DNA from: M55B129 sp034189085
GTDB lineage: Bacteria; Bacillota; Dethiobacteria; DTU022
Assembly: GCA_034189085.1 (NCBI GenBank)
Contig: JAXHVH010000014.1
Location: 1-51,694, forward strand
DNA: 51,694 nt
Direction of reading: 5' to 3'
In this document: piece after piece, positions 26,143 through 35,477 of the stretch
How the letters are laid out: the number at the start of each line of letters is the position of its first letter
Position numbering within the stretch: the stretch's first letter is position 1
The notes under the pieces: model-generated
What the model saw: only the letters and a program-made list of their open reading frames with translations
Database searches by the model: none
Told to the model about the DNA's origin: nothing
Translations under genes and position numbers: made by a program

Positions 26143-29100
26143 ATTTTAAATCGAGACATTTACTTAAATGATCCATCTTTAAGAAAATTAGTTAACGAAG
26201 GTGTAGCCAATGTAAGTGAAGATCAGAGCGAGGAAGCCCTGGAGGTTTTAAGGTATGAGCTCGAAACATTTGTTTGCGATGGACAGTATAAACGGGGTTT
26301 GCAGCATATACTGGAAACATATTTGAAAAACATCGAGCAAGCTCAGCAACCTGCAGTATGGGTCAGTGGTTTTTTTGGTTCTGGCAAATCCCACCTTGTG
26401 AAAATGCTGCGAGCTTTATGGGTTGATTTAAAATTCAGCGATGGTGCAACGGCTCGGAATATCGCCAGTCTTCCAACTGAAATCCAGGATCAATTTAAAG
26501 AATTGAGCATGCAATCCAAGCGGCACAACGGTCTTCACGCAGCTTCCGGAACTTTAGGATCAGCTGCCAGTGGGAGCGTCAGGCTTGCTCTGTTGCGGAT
26601 AGTATTTAAGTCTGCCAGATTGCCGGAACAGTACCCGGTAGCCAGATTCGTTTTATGGCTCAAAAGTGAGGGAATTTATGAACAGTTGCGTGACTTGGTA
26701 GAACAAAAAGGCTATGACTGGCAGGAGGAACTTGACAATTTCTATGTTGCTGAAGGTCTGCACGAAGCACTGGTTGAAGTTAAGCCGAACCTTTTTTCAT
26801 CCACAGCTACTTGTGTTGAAACCCTTAACAACAATTACCCCTATGTTGAAGACATCAGCAACGATGACATGGTGAAAGCTATTCGCCAGACCTTAACCCG
26901 TGAAGGCAAATTTCCCTTGACCTTGGTCGTGTTAGATGAAATTCAGCAGTTTATAGGGCTAGACAGCCAGCGTGCAATGGATGTTCAGGAAGTTGTGGAA
27001 GCATGCTGCAAACAACTTGGTGGAAGGCTGCTTTTTGTTGGCACCGGTCAAACGGCAATTACTGGGACTACTAATCTAAAAAAACTTGAAGGGCGTTTTA
27101 CTGTTCGTATTGAGCTTTCTGATACAGATGTTGAAGAAGTAATAAGGCAGGTAATCCTGGCTAAAAAAGCGGATGCCATTAAACCAGTTAAAGAAGTTAT
27201 GCAGAATAATTTGGGCGAAATCTCCAGGCACCTGTCTGAAACTAGTATTGGTCACCGCCAAGATGACCTTAATTATTTTACGCAGGACTATCCAATTTTA
27301 CCTGTCCGACGCCGCTTTTGGGAATACACACTAAGAGTATTAGATCCAACCGGCACGGAAAGTCAGTTACGCAACCAGCTCAGCATGGTCCATAAGGCAA
27401 TTCAAACCAACCTTGATAAGCCCCTGGGGCATGTTATCCCTGCAGATTATCTCTATTTCGATGCTGCAGAAAAACTGCTTCAAGCCAGGATCCTTCCCCG
27501 TAAAGTTCATGAGAAAACTTTAAGCTGGCGAAATGGCAGCGAAAAAGAGCATTTATTGAGCAGAGCTTGCGGCTTAGTGTTTTTAATCAATAAGCTTGCC
27601 GGTAGCAACAAAGAAGTTGGTATAAGAGCTACCGCCGATACTATAGCCGATCTGCTTATTGAAGACCTTTCTACTGGAAGCGGACCCCTGCGCAAGAAAC
27701 TGGGTGGTCTTTTAGATAGTTGCGATTTGTTAATGAAAGTCGGAGACGAGTACCGCATTCAAACTGAAGAAAGTACTGCCTGGAATGATGAGTATGCCAG
27801 CCAGGTAAGCAGGCTGGCTAATCAACCTCACCATGTTGAAAATGAACGTGATCATCGCATCAGGCAAAAAGTCAGTGAAGCCATAAAAGGCATCAATCCT
27901 CTACAGGGGAATTCAAAAGTATCACGTACCGTTTACCCAATATTTGAAAGTGACCTTCCCGCAGATAAAGATGAAAAAATATACATTTGGGTAAGGCATG
28001 GCTGGAATATTGATGAAAACTCTGTGCGGGCAGATGCCAGGCAAGCAGGCGGAGATTCGCCGACAGTGTTTGCTTTTGTTCCTAAACGTTCTGCTGATGA
28101 TTTGCGGGATCAAATTATTAAATTTAAGGCGGCGAGCAACACGCTTGATTTAAAAGGAGTGCCCAACAACCCTGAAGGGCAGGAAGCTAGGGCGTCAATG
28201 GAAACAAACAAGCATGCAGCAGAAAAAAAGATAGAGGAACTGATCAGTGAGGCCATTTCTGAAGCCCGTGTGTTTCAAGGTGGGGGTAATGAACTGCAAG
28301 GCAGTGATTTACGCGAGAGCTTGCAGGAAGCTTCTGAAAACGCTCTGCAGCGCCTCTATTACCAATTCCATGTTGCAGATAACCCAAACTGGGAAAAGGT
28401 ATACAACCTTGCTAGACAGGGAGCGGCTGATGCACTTAAAGCTATTGGTTATGAGGGCGAACCAGGGGAAAACCCGGTTTGTAAAGCCGTACTCAGCTTT
28501 ATTGGCGGTGGTAAAAAAGGTAGTGACATTAGAGATAAATTTGAATCACCTCCTTACGGTTGGTCAAGGGATGTTGTTGATGGCAACCTGCATGTTTTGT
28601 TGACAGCTGGTTCTATCAATGCACTGAATGAAAAGGGAAGGCCTATTGATCATAGAGAAATGGAACGCAAAGCTATAGGCAAAGCCATCTTTAAAGTTGA
28701 AAGCACAACTATCACAACGCATCAAAAGATACAGATTCGTAAAATAATGCAGAAAGCTGATTGCAGTGTCAAATCAGGAGAAGAACTGACCTCTGTATCA
28801 GATTTCATGAATAAGATGTATGAGTTGGCCGAGCGCGCAGGCGGAGAACCTCCCAAGCCCCAGAAGCCCGACACTTCGATTCTTGATGAAATAAAGTTTG
28901 CAACCGGGAACGAACAGCTTTTAATTATATTCAACCGCAGTGATGAATTAAGTCAGGCTGTTGAGCAGTGGTCTGCACTAGTTGAAAAAATTGAGGAGCG
29001 CTGGCCCTGTTGGGAAGCACTTCAGGAGCTTGTAAACTATGCCGGAGCAATCAAGGCGGCCCAGGAAGCTAAACAGCAGATCCAAACTATTGAAAATCAA

Positions 29101-29583
29101 AGATTATTATTAAACGACCCCGATCCAATTTCACCTATTGTAAAATCACTGGAAAACGATTTAAGGCAGGCGATTGTTAATTATTTTCAGCGTTACAAGG
29201 ATGGATTAAACAAGCAGATGAAAAGCTTGGAAGCTGATTCATCCTGGCAGCAATTAACAGAGGAACAGCGTTCATCAATTATGCAGACATGCGGTTTAGA
29301 AAAACCGGAAGCTATTGAAGAGATAGATGTTAGCACCAGGCAGTTATTAATTGACTACCTGAAGCAGCATCCATTAAATAACTGGGATGACCGTATTAAT
29401 GCCTTGCCAGGCAGGTTTTCAAAAGCCCTTGCTTTGGCTGCCAAAGAACTTGAGCCAGAAGTTCATTCAGTCGAGTTGCCTAAGCGTATTTTAAAAACCG
29501 AGCAAGAGGTAGAAGAATGGTTGAATGAAATAAAAGAGCAATTAAACAAAGCAGTAGCTAATGGACCGGTGGTTATAAAGTAA
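26143..29583 (+). CDS. brxC: BrxC (PglY), large ATPase of type 1 BREX
   Basis: A 1146-residue P-loop ATPase of the BREX complex. Walker A WVSGFFGSGKSH is at about residue 74, Walker B LVVLDEIQQF near residue 265, and long charged helical regions fill the C-terminal half. Start: ATG at 26299 would cut off the conserved N-terminus (DIYLNDPSLRKLVNEGVANV and ALEVLRYELETFV). An in-frame stop lies at 26134-26136. The only initiator upstream is ATT at 26143, placed 5 nt after GGGAGTGAG (26129-26137), so an ATT start is inferred. BrxC is essential for both methylation and defence in studied type 1 systems. It is followed 15 bp later by pglX. Confidence 0.92.
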   Translation: MLNRDIYLNDPSLRKLVNEGVANVSEDQSEEALEVLRYELETFVCDGQYKRGLQHILETYLKNIEQAQQPAVWVSGFFGSGKSHLVKMLRALWVDLKFSDGATARNIASLPTEIQDQFKELSMQSKRHNGLHAASGTLGSAASGSVRLALLRIVFKSARLPEQYPVARFVLWLKSEGIYEQLRDLVEQKGYDWQEELDNFYVAEGLHEALVEVKPNLFSSTATCVETLNNNYPYVEDISNDDMVKAIRQTLTREGKFPLTLVVLDEIQQFIGLDSQRAMDVQEVVEACCKQLGGRLLFVGTGQTAITGTTNLKKLEGRFTVRIELSDTDVEEVIRQVILAKKADAIKPVKEVMQNNLGEISRHLSETSIGHRQDDLNYFTQDYPILPVRRRFWEYTLRVLDPTGTESQLRNQLSMVHKAIQTNLDKPLGHVIPADYLYFDAAEKLLQARILPRKVHEKTLSWRNGSEKEHLLSRACGLVFLINKLAGSNKEVGIRATADTIADLLIEDLSTGSGPLRKKLGGLLDSCDLLMKVGDEYRIQTEESTAWNDEYASQVSRLANQPHHVENERDHRIRQKVSEAIKGINPLQGNSKVSRTVYPIFESDLPADKDEKIYIWVRHGWNIDENSVRADARQAGGDSPTVFAFVPKRSADDLRDQIIKFKAASNTLDLKGVPNNPEGQEARASMETNKHAAEKKIEELISEAISEARVFQGGGNELQGSDLRESLQEASENALQRLYYQFHVADNPNWEKVYNLARQGAADALKAIGYEGEPGENPVCKAVLSFIGGGKKGSDIRDKFESPPYGWSRDVVDGNLHVLLTAGSINALNEKGRPIDHREMERKAIGKAIFKVESTTITTHQKIQIRKIMQKADCSVKSGEELTSVSDFMNKMYELAERAGGEPPKPQKPDTSILDEIKFATGNEQLLIIFNRSDELSQAVEQWSALVEKIEERWPCWEALQELVNYAGAIKAAQEAKQQIQTIENQRLLLNDPDPISPIVKSLENDLRQAIVNYFQRYKDGLNKQMKSLEADSSWQQLTEEQRSSIMQTCGLEKPEAIEEIDVSTRQLLIDYLKQHPLNNWDDRINALPGRFSKALALAAKELEPEVHSVELPKRILKTEQEVEEWLNEIKEQLNKAVANGPVVIK

Positions 29584-29598
29584 GAGGTGAGAGATATT

Positions 29599-32500
29599 AT
29601 GAATGGTCAAACACTCCCTAGAGAATTACGCTCTAAATTGGAGCGTACCATTCAGGAAGCCCGCGAGATTTCTGAGTCTGCCGCCAGGGCGGCTTTGGAG
29701 CAGCTTGGAGTCGGTGAAACTGCTCCATTCAAACATTTAAACTCCGAAGAACGTGATTTACGGGTAAAATTACGTGCTCACGGCAGGCAGTTGGGTGACA
29801 GGCGAAATCAAGATAAGGGAACTCAAGAAATTGAACTACTAACAGAAGAAGTAGCTTACCAGCACTGGCACCGAATGCTATTTGCCCGTTTTTTGGCGGA
29901 AAATGATTTGTTGATGTATCCTGACCAGGAAAATCCTGTGGCAGTCACTTTAGAAGAATGCGATGAACTGGCTGTGGAGTTTCCGGAAGTAAGGAACGGA
30001 TGGGAACTTGCGGCTCGCTTTGCCACTCGTATCCTCCCCCAAATATTCCGGCTTAATTCGCCGGTGTTTAAATTAAATTTGCCCTTGGAGTATCATCAAA
30101 AATTAGAGCGCTTATTGGAAGAGCTGCCAACTGATGTCTTTTTAGTCTCAGATTCATTGGGCTGGGTTTATCAATACTGGCAGTCGCGCAGAAAAGAAGA
30201 AGTAAATAAATCCGGGGTAAAGATTGGCGAGCGTGAGCTTCCTGCTGTAACCCAGCTCTTTACCGAGCCATATATGGTGAGCTTTTTACTGGATAATGCG
30301 CTTGGGGCCTGGTGGGCTGCCCGCAAGCTAGGTGAAGAAGATTTAAAAGAAGCAGGAAGTGAAGAAGAACTTAGGGAAAAAGCATCGTTACCCGGAGTTC
30401 CCCTGGAATATTTGCGCTTTGTGAAAGATGAAAATGGCTTGTGGACCCCGGCAGCCGGTACTTTTGATGAATGGCCGGAAGATTTAAGTGAGTTTAAGGT
30501 AATGGATACTTGTTGCGGTTCCGGGCATTTTCTGGTTGCTGCTTTTCATATGCTTGTGCCCATGCGGATGGAATTGGAAGGACTAGAACCTGAACGGTCA
30601 GTAGATGCAGTTTTAGAAGAAAACTTACACGGGTTGGAGATAGATCAGCGCTGCGTAGAAATAGCGGCTTTTGCCTTGGCTTTGAATGCCTGGCATTACC
30701 CTGGTGCAGGTGGATACAGAAAGCTGCCTGAATTAAATTTAGCATGTTCAGGATTATCTGTTAGTGTGCCGAAAGAAGAGTGGAAAAAGCTTGCTAATGG
30801 AGATCCGAATCTGAGGCTGGCTTTAGATGTTTTATATGATTATTTTCAACAAGCTCCTGTTTTGGGCAGCTTACTTGACCCGGCAAAAAGTGAAGCATCA
30901 AAACTTGTAGAATGGCCTGATTTGAAAGAATCGATGCAGAGGGCGCTGCAAAAAGAGCGTTCTGATGAAGAATATGAAGCCGGGGTTGTTGCTAGTGGAC
31001 TGGCTAAAGCGGGGGAGTTGCTGGCCGGTAAGTATCATTGGGTGATTACGAATGTGCCTTATTTGGCTAGAGGAAAGCAAAATGCGAAGATAAAAGAATA
31101 TAGTACTATAAATTACAATGATTCAAAAAATGATTTAGCCACAATCTTTCTTGAACGTTGTTTGGAATTTTGTAGCAATGGTGGTAGTGTGAGCATAGTT
31201 TTACCTCAAAACTGGTTGTTTCAAAGGAGTTATAATAAATTACGTGAAAAAGTATTACAGAAAGCATCTTGGAGGTTGTTAATAAAGCTTGGAGCAGGTG
31301 CTTTCGAAACTATAAGTGGTGAAGTTGTTAAAGCAATATTATTAATCGCAAGTCAGAAAAAAAGTGAAATTGGCAGTTATTTATATCACAACGAAGAAAA
31401 AAAACTAATGGAAAATGTCCTTCATGGGTTTGATACTATAACATCAAAAACTGCCAAAGAAAAAGCAAATGAACTTATCTCATCACCAATAGGATATGTG
31501 AAACAAAAAAAGCTATTAGATAATCCGGATTCAATAATAACAATTGAGGAACTATCAGCTAAATTATTATTAAAAAATTATGCAATAATTAGCGAAGGGT
31601 TACACACAGGTGATTATCCGAGATTTGGGAAAAAGTTCTGGGAAGTAAGAGATATTGATCCAGCTTGGAGTTACCAACAGGGTGGTCCCACTTCATATTA
31701 TTATTCAGGGCTTGAACATGTGTTGTATTGGCAAAAAGGTGCCGGAGTTTTAATTCGTTTTGTCCGTGAAAGATTGGGAACAAAAGTTGTTAGTCAATGG
31801 ATCAAGGGTGAAAGTGTATGGGGCAAAAAGGGTGTATCTGTAAGCTCTATGAGTAATTTGAAGCCTTGTTTTTACCTTGGTGCCTTATTTACTCATGGAA
31901 TCTACTCCATAGTGCCTAATAAACAAGAGTATAGAAGTGCAATAGCTGCTTTTTGTAATTCTACTGATTTTTATGATGAAGTGAGGAAGCTTAATCAAAA
32001 CTTGTGTATTTCGCGAGATTGTCTTGAAAATGTAACTTTTAACCTTGAATACTGGCAAAAAGTTGCTGCTGAAAAATATCCCCATGGCCTCCCAAAACCT
32101 TTTTCAGACGATCCAACTCAGTGGATTTTCCACGGCCACCCATGTGGCAGTGTTGTTTTCAACGAACAAACTGGTCTACTAGAGCATGGCCCTCTGCGCA
32201 TTGATCCCACAGTCCTCCAGGTAGCAGTAGCCCGGCTTTTGGGTTATCGCTGGCCTGCAGAATTGGATCAGGAGATGGAGCTGTCTGATGAATCAAGATA
32301 TTGGGTAAACAAATGTGAGAAACTGCTACCTTTTGTAGATCAGGAAGGCATAGTTTGTATAACTCCAGTTAGGGGTGAAGCTGCTGCCGCGGACCGGATT
32401 ATAGATCTTTTAGCTGCAGCTTACGGCAAAGACTGGAACAAAGAAGTTTTATCCAAGCTGTTGGAGCAATCAGATCATGCCGGCAAGACTTTAGAAACAT

Positions 32501-33102
32501 GGTTGCGTGATAAGTTCTTTATCCAGCATTGCAAGCTATTCCACCACCGGCCTTTCATTTGGCAAATTTGGGATGGGCTACCCGACGGTTTTTCGGCCCT
32601 GGTTAATTACCACAAGCTCGACCGTAAAAACCTTGAAACTCTCACCTATACTTACCTGGGTGACTGGATTAAGCGCCAGAAACAAGATCAGTTAAGCGGT
32701 GTTGATGGGACTGCGGGAAAACTTGCTGCTGCAGAAAACTTACAGAAAAAGTTGGAGCTGATTTTGGAAGGGGAATCGCCTTACGACATCTTTGTTCGCT
32801 GGAAACCAATTGAACAGCAGCCAATTGGCTGGGAACCTGATTTAAATGATGGAGTGCGGATGAACATCCGACCTTTTATGAGCGTTCCGCCTGTAAGGAA
32901 AAAAGGTGCCGGGGTGCTTCGTGATAAACCCAATATAAAATGGACTAAAGACCGGGGCAAAGATGTGTCAAGAGCACCCTGGTACAATTTATTCAAGGGT
33001 GAGCGCATTAATGATCATCACCTGAGTTTAAAAGAGAAAAAAGAAGCCAGGAGCGCAAAACATAATTATGATATGGTCGCTGAAGATGAACATGGTGAAT
33101 AA
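29599..33102 (+). CDS. pglX: PglX (BrxX), BREX adenine-specific DNA methyltransferase
   Basis: This enzyme methylates a specific adenine motif to mark self DNA and is also needed for phage exclusion. SAM-binding motif I is DTCCGSGHFL (about residue 302) and the catalytic motif is TNVPYLARGKQ (about residue 483; NVPY in place of the usual NPPY, as in many PglX). The target-recognition region lies at about residues 490-820, and the conserved tail includes GWEPDLNDGVRMNIRPFM. ATG 29599 follows AGAGGTGAGAG; a GTG at 29587 is in frame. The stretch from about 31065 to 32055 is much more AT-rich than the flanks, which points to replacement of the specificity domain. The frame is intact. Confidence 0.96.
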   Translation: MNGQTLPRELRSKLERTIQEAREISESAARAALEQLGVGETAPFKHLNSEERDLRVKLRAHGRQLGDRRNQDKGTQEIELLTEEVAYQHWHRMLFARFLAENDLLMYPDQENPVAVTLEECDELAVEFPEVRNGWELAARFATRILPQIFRLNSPVFKLNLPLEYHQKLERLLEELPTDVFLVSDSLGWVYQYWQSRRKEEVNKSGVKIGERELPAVTQLFTEPYMVSFLLDNALGAWWAARKLGEEDLKEAGSEEELREKASLPGVPLEYLRFVKDENGLWTPAAGTFDEWPEDLSEFKVMDTCCGSGHFLVAAFHMLVPMRMELEGLEPERSVDAVLEENLHGLEIDQRCVEIAAFALALNAWHYPGAGGYRKLPELNLACSGLSVSVPKEEWKKLANGDPNLRLALDVLYDYFQQAPVLGSLLDPAKSEASKLVEWPDLKESMQRALQKERSDEEYEAGVVASGLAKAGELLAGKYHWVITNVPYLARGKQNAKIKEYSTINYNDSKNDLATIFLERCLEFCSNGGSVSIVLPQNWLFQRSYNKLREKVLQKASWRLLIKLGAGAFETISGEVVKAILLIASQKKSEIGSYLYHNEEKKLMENVLHGFDTITSKTAKEKANELISSPIGYVKQKKLLDNPDSIITIEELSAKLLLKNYAIISEGLHTGDYPRFGKKFWEVRDIDPAWSYQQGGPTSYYYSGLEHVLYWQKGAGVLIRFVRERLGTKVVSQWIKGESVWGKKGVSVSSMSNLKPCFYLGALFTHGIYSIVPNKQEYRSAIAAFCNSTDFYDEVRKLNQNLCISRDCLENVTFNLEYWQKVAAEKYPHGLPKPFSDDPTQWIFHGHPCGSVVFNEQTGLLEHGPLRIDPTVLQVAVARLLGYRWPAELDQEMELSDESRYWVNKCEKLLPFVDQEGIVCITPVRGEAAAADRIIDLLAAAYGKDWNKEVLSKLLEQSDHAGKTLETWLRDKFFIQHCKLFHHRPFIWQIWDGLPDGFSALVNYHKLDRKNLETLTYTYLGDWIKRQKQDQLSGVDGTAGKLAAAENLQKKLELILEGESPYDIFVRWKPIEQQPIGWEPDLNDGVRMNIRPFMSVPPVRKKGAGVLRDKPNIKWTKDRGKDVSRAPWYNLFKGERINDHHLSLKEKKEARSAKHNYDMVAEDEHGE

Positions 33103-33128
33103 TTAGCTGCCATAAGGAGCCTTGTTAT

Positions 33129-35477
33129 ATGAAAGTTGTTGACCACTTAATCAAAGCAATCCGCAGTGCTGCGGTATATAACCCTGAAGTACAGGTAGAA
33201 CCGGTTTGTATTCTCTGGTCCGACCGGGATCGCCAGTGGGAAGCGGTAATCCCTCGCTTACAAGTGCAAATGCCGGAGTTGTTATCCCTTGGTGCATATG
33301 ATCCTGATCAACGAAGCGGCCCCGCCATATGGCTTCGCTGCGTTATAGAAGGCAAGGCACCAGGCAGTGAACTGCCTGCAGGGGTTGTTCCTGTGATATA
33401 CCTGCCTGGAGTGAGCCGGCAGGATTTGCGAGCGGTGGAAAGTTGTCCAGATTATTTAAAACCGCTGGCTGAACTGCAGTACAGAGGAGTTATCTGGTCG
33501 CAGTATAACGGCAAGGATTGGAGTATTTTTGCTTATCTGAAATCCGGCCAGGGGGGCTTGAATTTTGATGTGGCAAGTGACCAGGGAACTAAAAACTCCA
33601 TGCTGCTTGCCCTTGGACCGTTGCTTGATGAAAAGGTTGATTTGCTTAAAGGCAAACATTTGGATAGAAATTACTTTAATGAGCTTGTAACCGGTGGGGA
33701 TACAGTTAGAGATTTGCTGCAGTGGATTGACCAGGGTGATGCCTATAAAGAAGAACTGAATAAAAACCAGTGGCAGGCTTTTGTAGATGTGTGTAAGTCT
33801 CAGTTTGGGTTCAACCCGGATAAAGAAGGCATACTGGCGGCAGCGGAAAGGCTGGCCAATCATGAAGGCCCCTGGCACGTGGTTTGGAAACGTTTTTGCG
33901 AAGCCCCAGCTCGCTATCCGAATATCCCCAAACAGATATGGAAATGCAAGGCTCCGGAAGATAATATCCTCTGGCGGACAGGTGAGGGATATGAAGGCTG
34001 GCCCCAGTGGAACGAGGAAAAAGAAAATGAGTTGCGCAGTGAGCTGGCATTATTAAAAGATAGAACACCACAAGAAGCGCGCTCAACTATTAAGGAATTG
34101 GAAAGGAATCATGCAAAAAGGCGCAAGCTTGTTTGGGCTGAACTGGGATACGCACCATTAGCTTTGTTATTGGGGTACCTTGCAGTTTTAGCTGAAGCCA
34201 CAGCTAACTCTTTGGCTGGAGGAAGTGTGGATGATTTTGCGGTCGGGTATAGAAGTGGTGGCTGGCAGGCAGATGATGCTGTAATCAGGGCTCTGGAATA
34301 TGTGAACAGCCAGAAAGACCAGGAAGCTGCTTTTGCAGCAATCCGGGCAATCTATATTCCCTGGCTTGATGAAACAGCGCGGAATTTGCAAAGAACAGTG
34401 GCGCAGAATTCATACCCGGGCGCTATGGAGATGAGTTCGAAGACTAACTCTCATAATAGTGGTTGTTGTATTGTATTTGTCGATGGGATGCGCTTTGATC
34501 TTGCCCGCAGGCTCTCTGAAAGTTTGAAGGAAATAGGCTGCCAGGTGGAAGAGAAACTATTCTGGTCGGCACTGCCATCTGTAACTGCTACAGGAAAACC
34601 TGCTGTTACCCCGGTTAAAGATAAGATTACCGGACAAGAGATAAATACTGATTTTGAGCCCTGTATTGCTGAAACCAACCAATCTTTAAAAGGTGGCCAG
34701 CAGTTGAAAAAGCTTTTGGAAAATGAAGGTTGGTCAGTGCTTGAGGGTGCAGAAAATGCAGAGAATGCCGAAAAAGCTTGGTTTGAATCGGGAAACATTG
34801 ATCATGCAGGCCATAAGCAGGGCTGGAAGATGACCAAACAGGTAGATAGCCTGTTGCAGGAAATCAAAGATAATATTTATAGTTTGATTGAGGGCGGTTG
34901 GACAGATATAAGGGTAGTTACCGACCACGGCTGGTTATTGCTGCCGGGAGGGTTGCCTAAAATAAATCTACCCACCTTTTTGGCTGAAAATAAGTGGGGC
35001 CGCTGTGCTGTTTTAAAAGAAGGTGCTGTTACCGATGAGCATTTATATCCATGGTACTGGAACCCAGATATCCATTTTGCGTTGGCTGATGGTATTAGCT
35101 GTTACCGCAAGGGCTTGGAGTACTCCCACGGAGGCCTGAGTTTGCAAGAGTGCCTGACCCTCCAACTAGCTGTAAAACCTGGGAAGATGATAGAGAGACG
35201 TGCAATTGAAGTGACTGACCTTGGGTGGAAGGGGTTGCGTTGCACTGTGATTGTTGATGGCAATTTTGAAGGCTTATCTCTGGACATAAGGACTCATGCA
35301 GGGAATCCTGAAAGCAGCGTAGTTTCAAAAGTAAAGGAACTAAAAGCTGATGGGACTGCATCTGTAGTGGTTGATAATACAGACTTGGAAGGTGAAACAG
35401 CTTTTGTAGTTCTGTTGGATGAAGATGGTGAATTGGCCGATCAGTTTGAAACGGTTATTGGGGGAGGGGAGAGCTAG
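33129..35477 (+). CDS. pglZ: PglZ, BREX alkaline-phosphatase-fold protein
   Basis: The defining BREX gene. The 782 residues contain the PglZ alkaline-phosphatase-like core with VFVDGMRFDLARRL (about residue 448), the SALPSVTATGKPAV segment and metal-site VVTDHGWLLLPGG (about residue 597). A C-terminal YSHGGLSLQECL is typical of type 1. It is a predicted metal-dependent phosphodiesterase or nuclease; the exact reaction in BREX is not established. ATG follows AAGGAG. Its stop TAG shares one base with the brxL GTG start. Confidence 0.96.
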   Translation: MKVVDHLIKAIRSAAVYNPEVQVEPVCILWSDRDRQWEAVIPRLQVQMPELLSLGAYDPDQRSGPAIWLRCVIEGKAPGSELPAGVVPVIYLPGVSRQDLRAVESCPDYLKPLAELQYRGVIWSQYNGKDWSIFAYLKSGQGGLNFDVASDQGTKNSMLLALGPLLDEKVDLLKGKHLDRNYFNELVTGGDTVRDLLQWIDQGDAYKEELNKNQWQAFVDVCKSQFGFNPDKEGILAAAERLANHEGPWHVVWKRFCEAPARYPNIPKQIWKCKAPEDNILWRTGEGYEGWPQWNEEKENELRSELALLKDRTPQEARSTIKELERNHAKRRKLVWAELGYAPLALLLGYLAVLAEATANSLAGGSVDDFAVGYRSGGWQADDAVIRALEYVNSQKDQEAAFAAIRAIYIPWLDETARNLQRTVAQNSYPGAMEMSSKTNSHNSGCCIVFVDGMRFDLARRLSESLKEIGCQVEEKLFWSALPSVTATGKPAVTPVKDKITGQEINTDFEPCIAETNQSLKGGQQLKKLLENEGWSVLEGAENAENAEKAWFESGNIDHAGHKQGWKMTKQVDSLLQEIKDNIYSLIEGGWTDIRVVTDHGWLLLPGGLPKINLPTFLAENKWGRCAVLKEGAVTDEHLYPWYWNPDIHFALADGISCYRKGLEYSHGGLSLQECLTLQLAVKPGKMIERRAIEVTDLGWKGLRCTVIVDGNFEGLSLDIRTHAGNPESSVVSKVKELKADGTASVVVDNTDLEGETAFVVLLDEDGELADQFETVIGGGES

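Noticed and set aside
26299..26301. ATG at 26299 as the brxC start
   Set aside because: It would remove about 52 conserved N-terminal residues that are readable upstream behind a good ribosome binding site.
33456..33878. A 140-codon minus-strand frame inside pglZ
   Set aside because: Antisense shadow of pglZ with no independent support.
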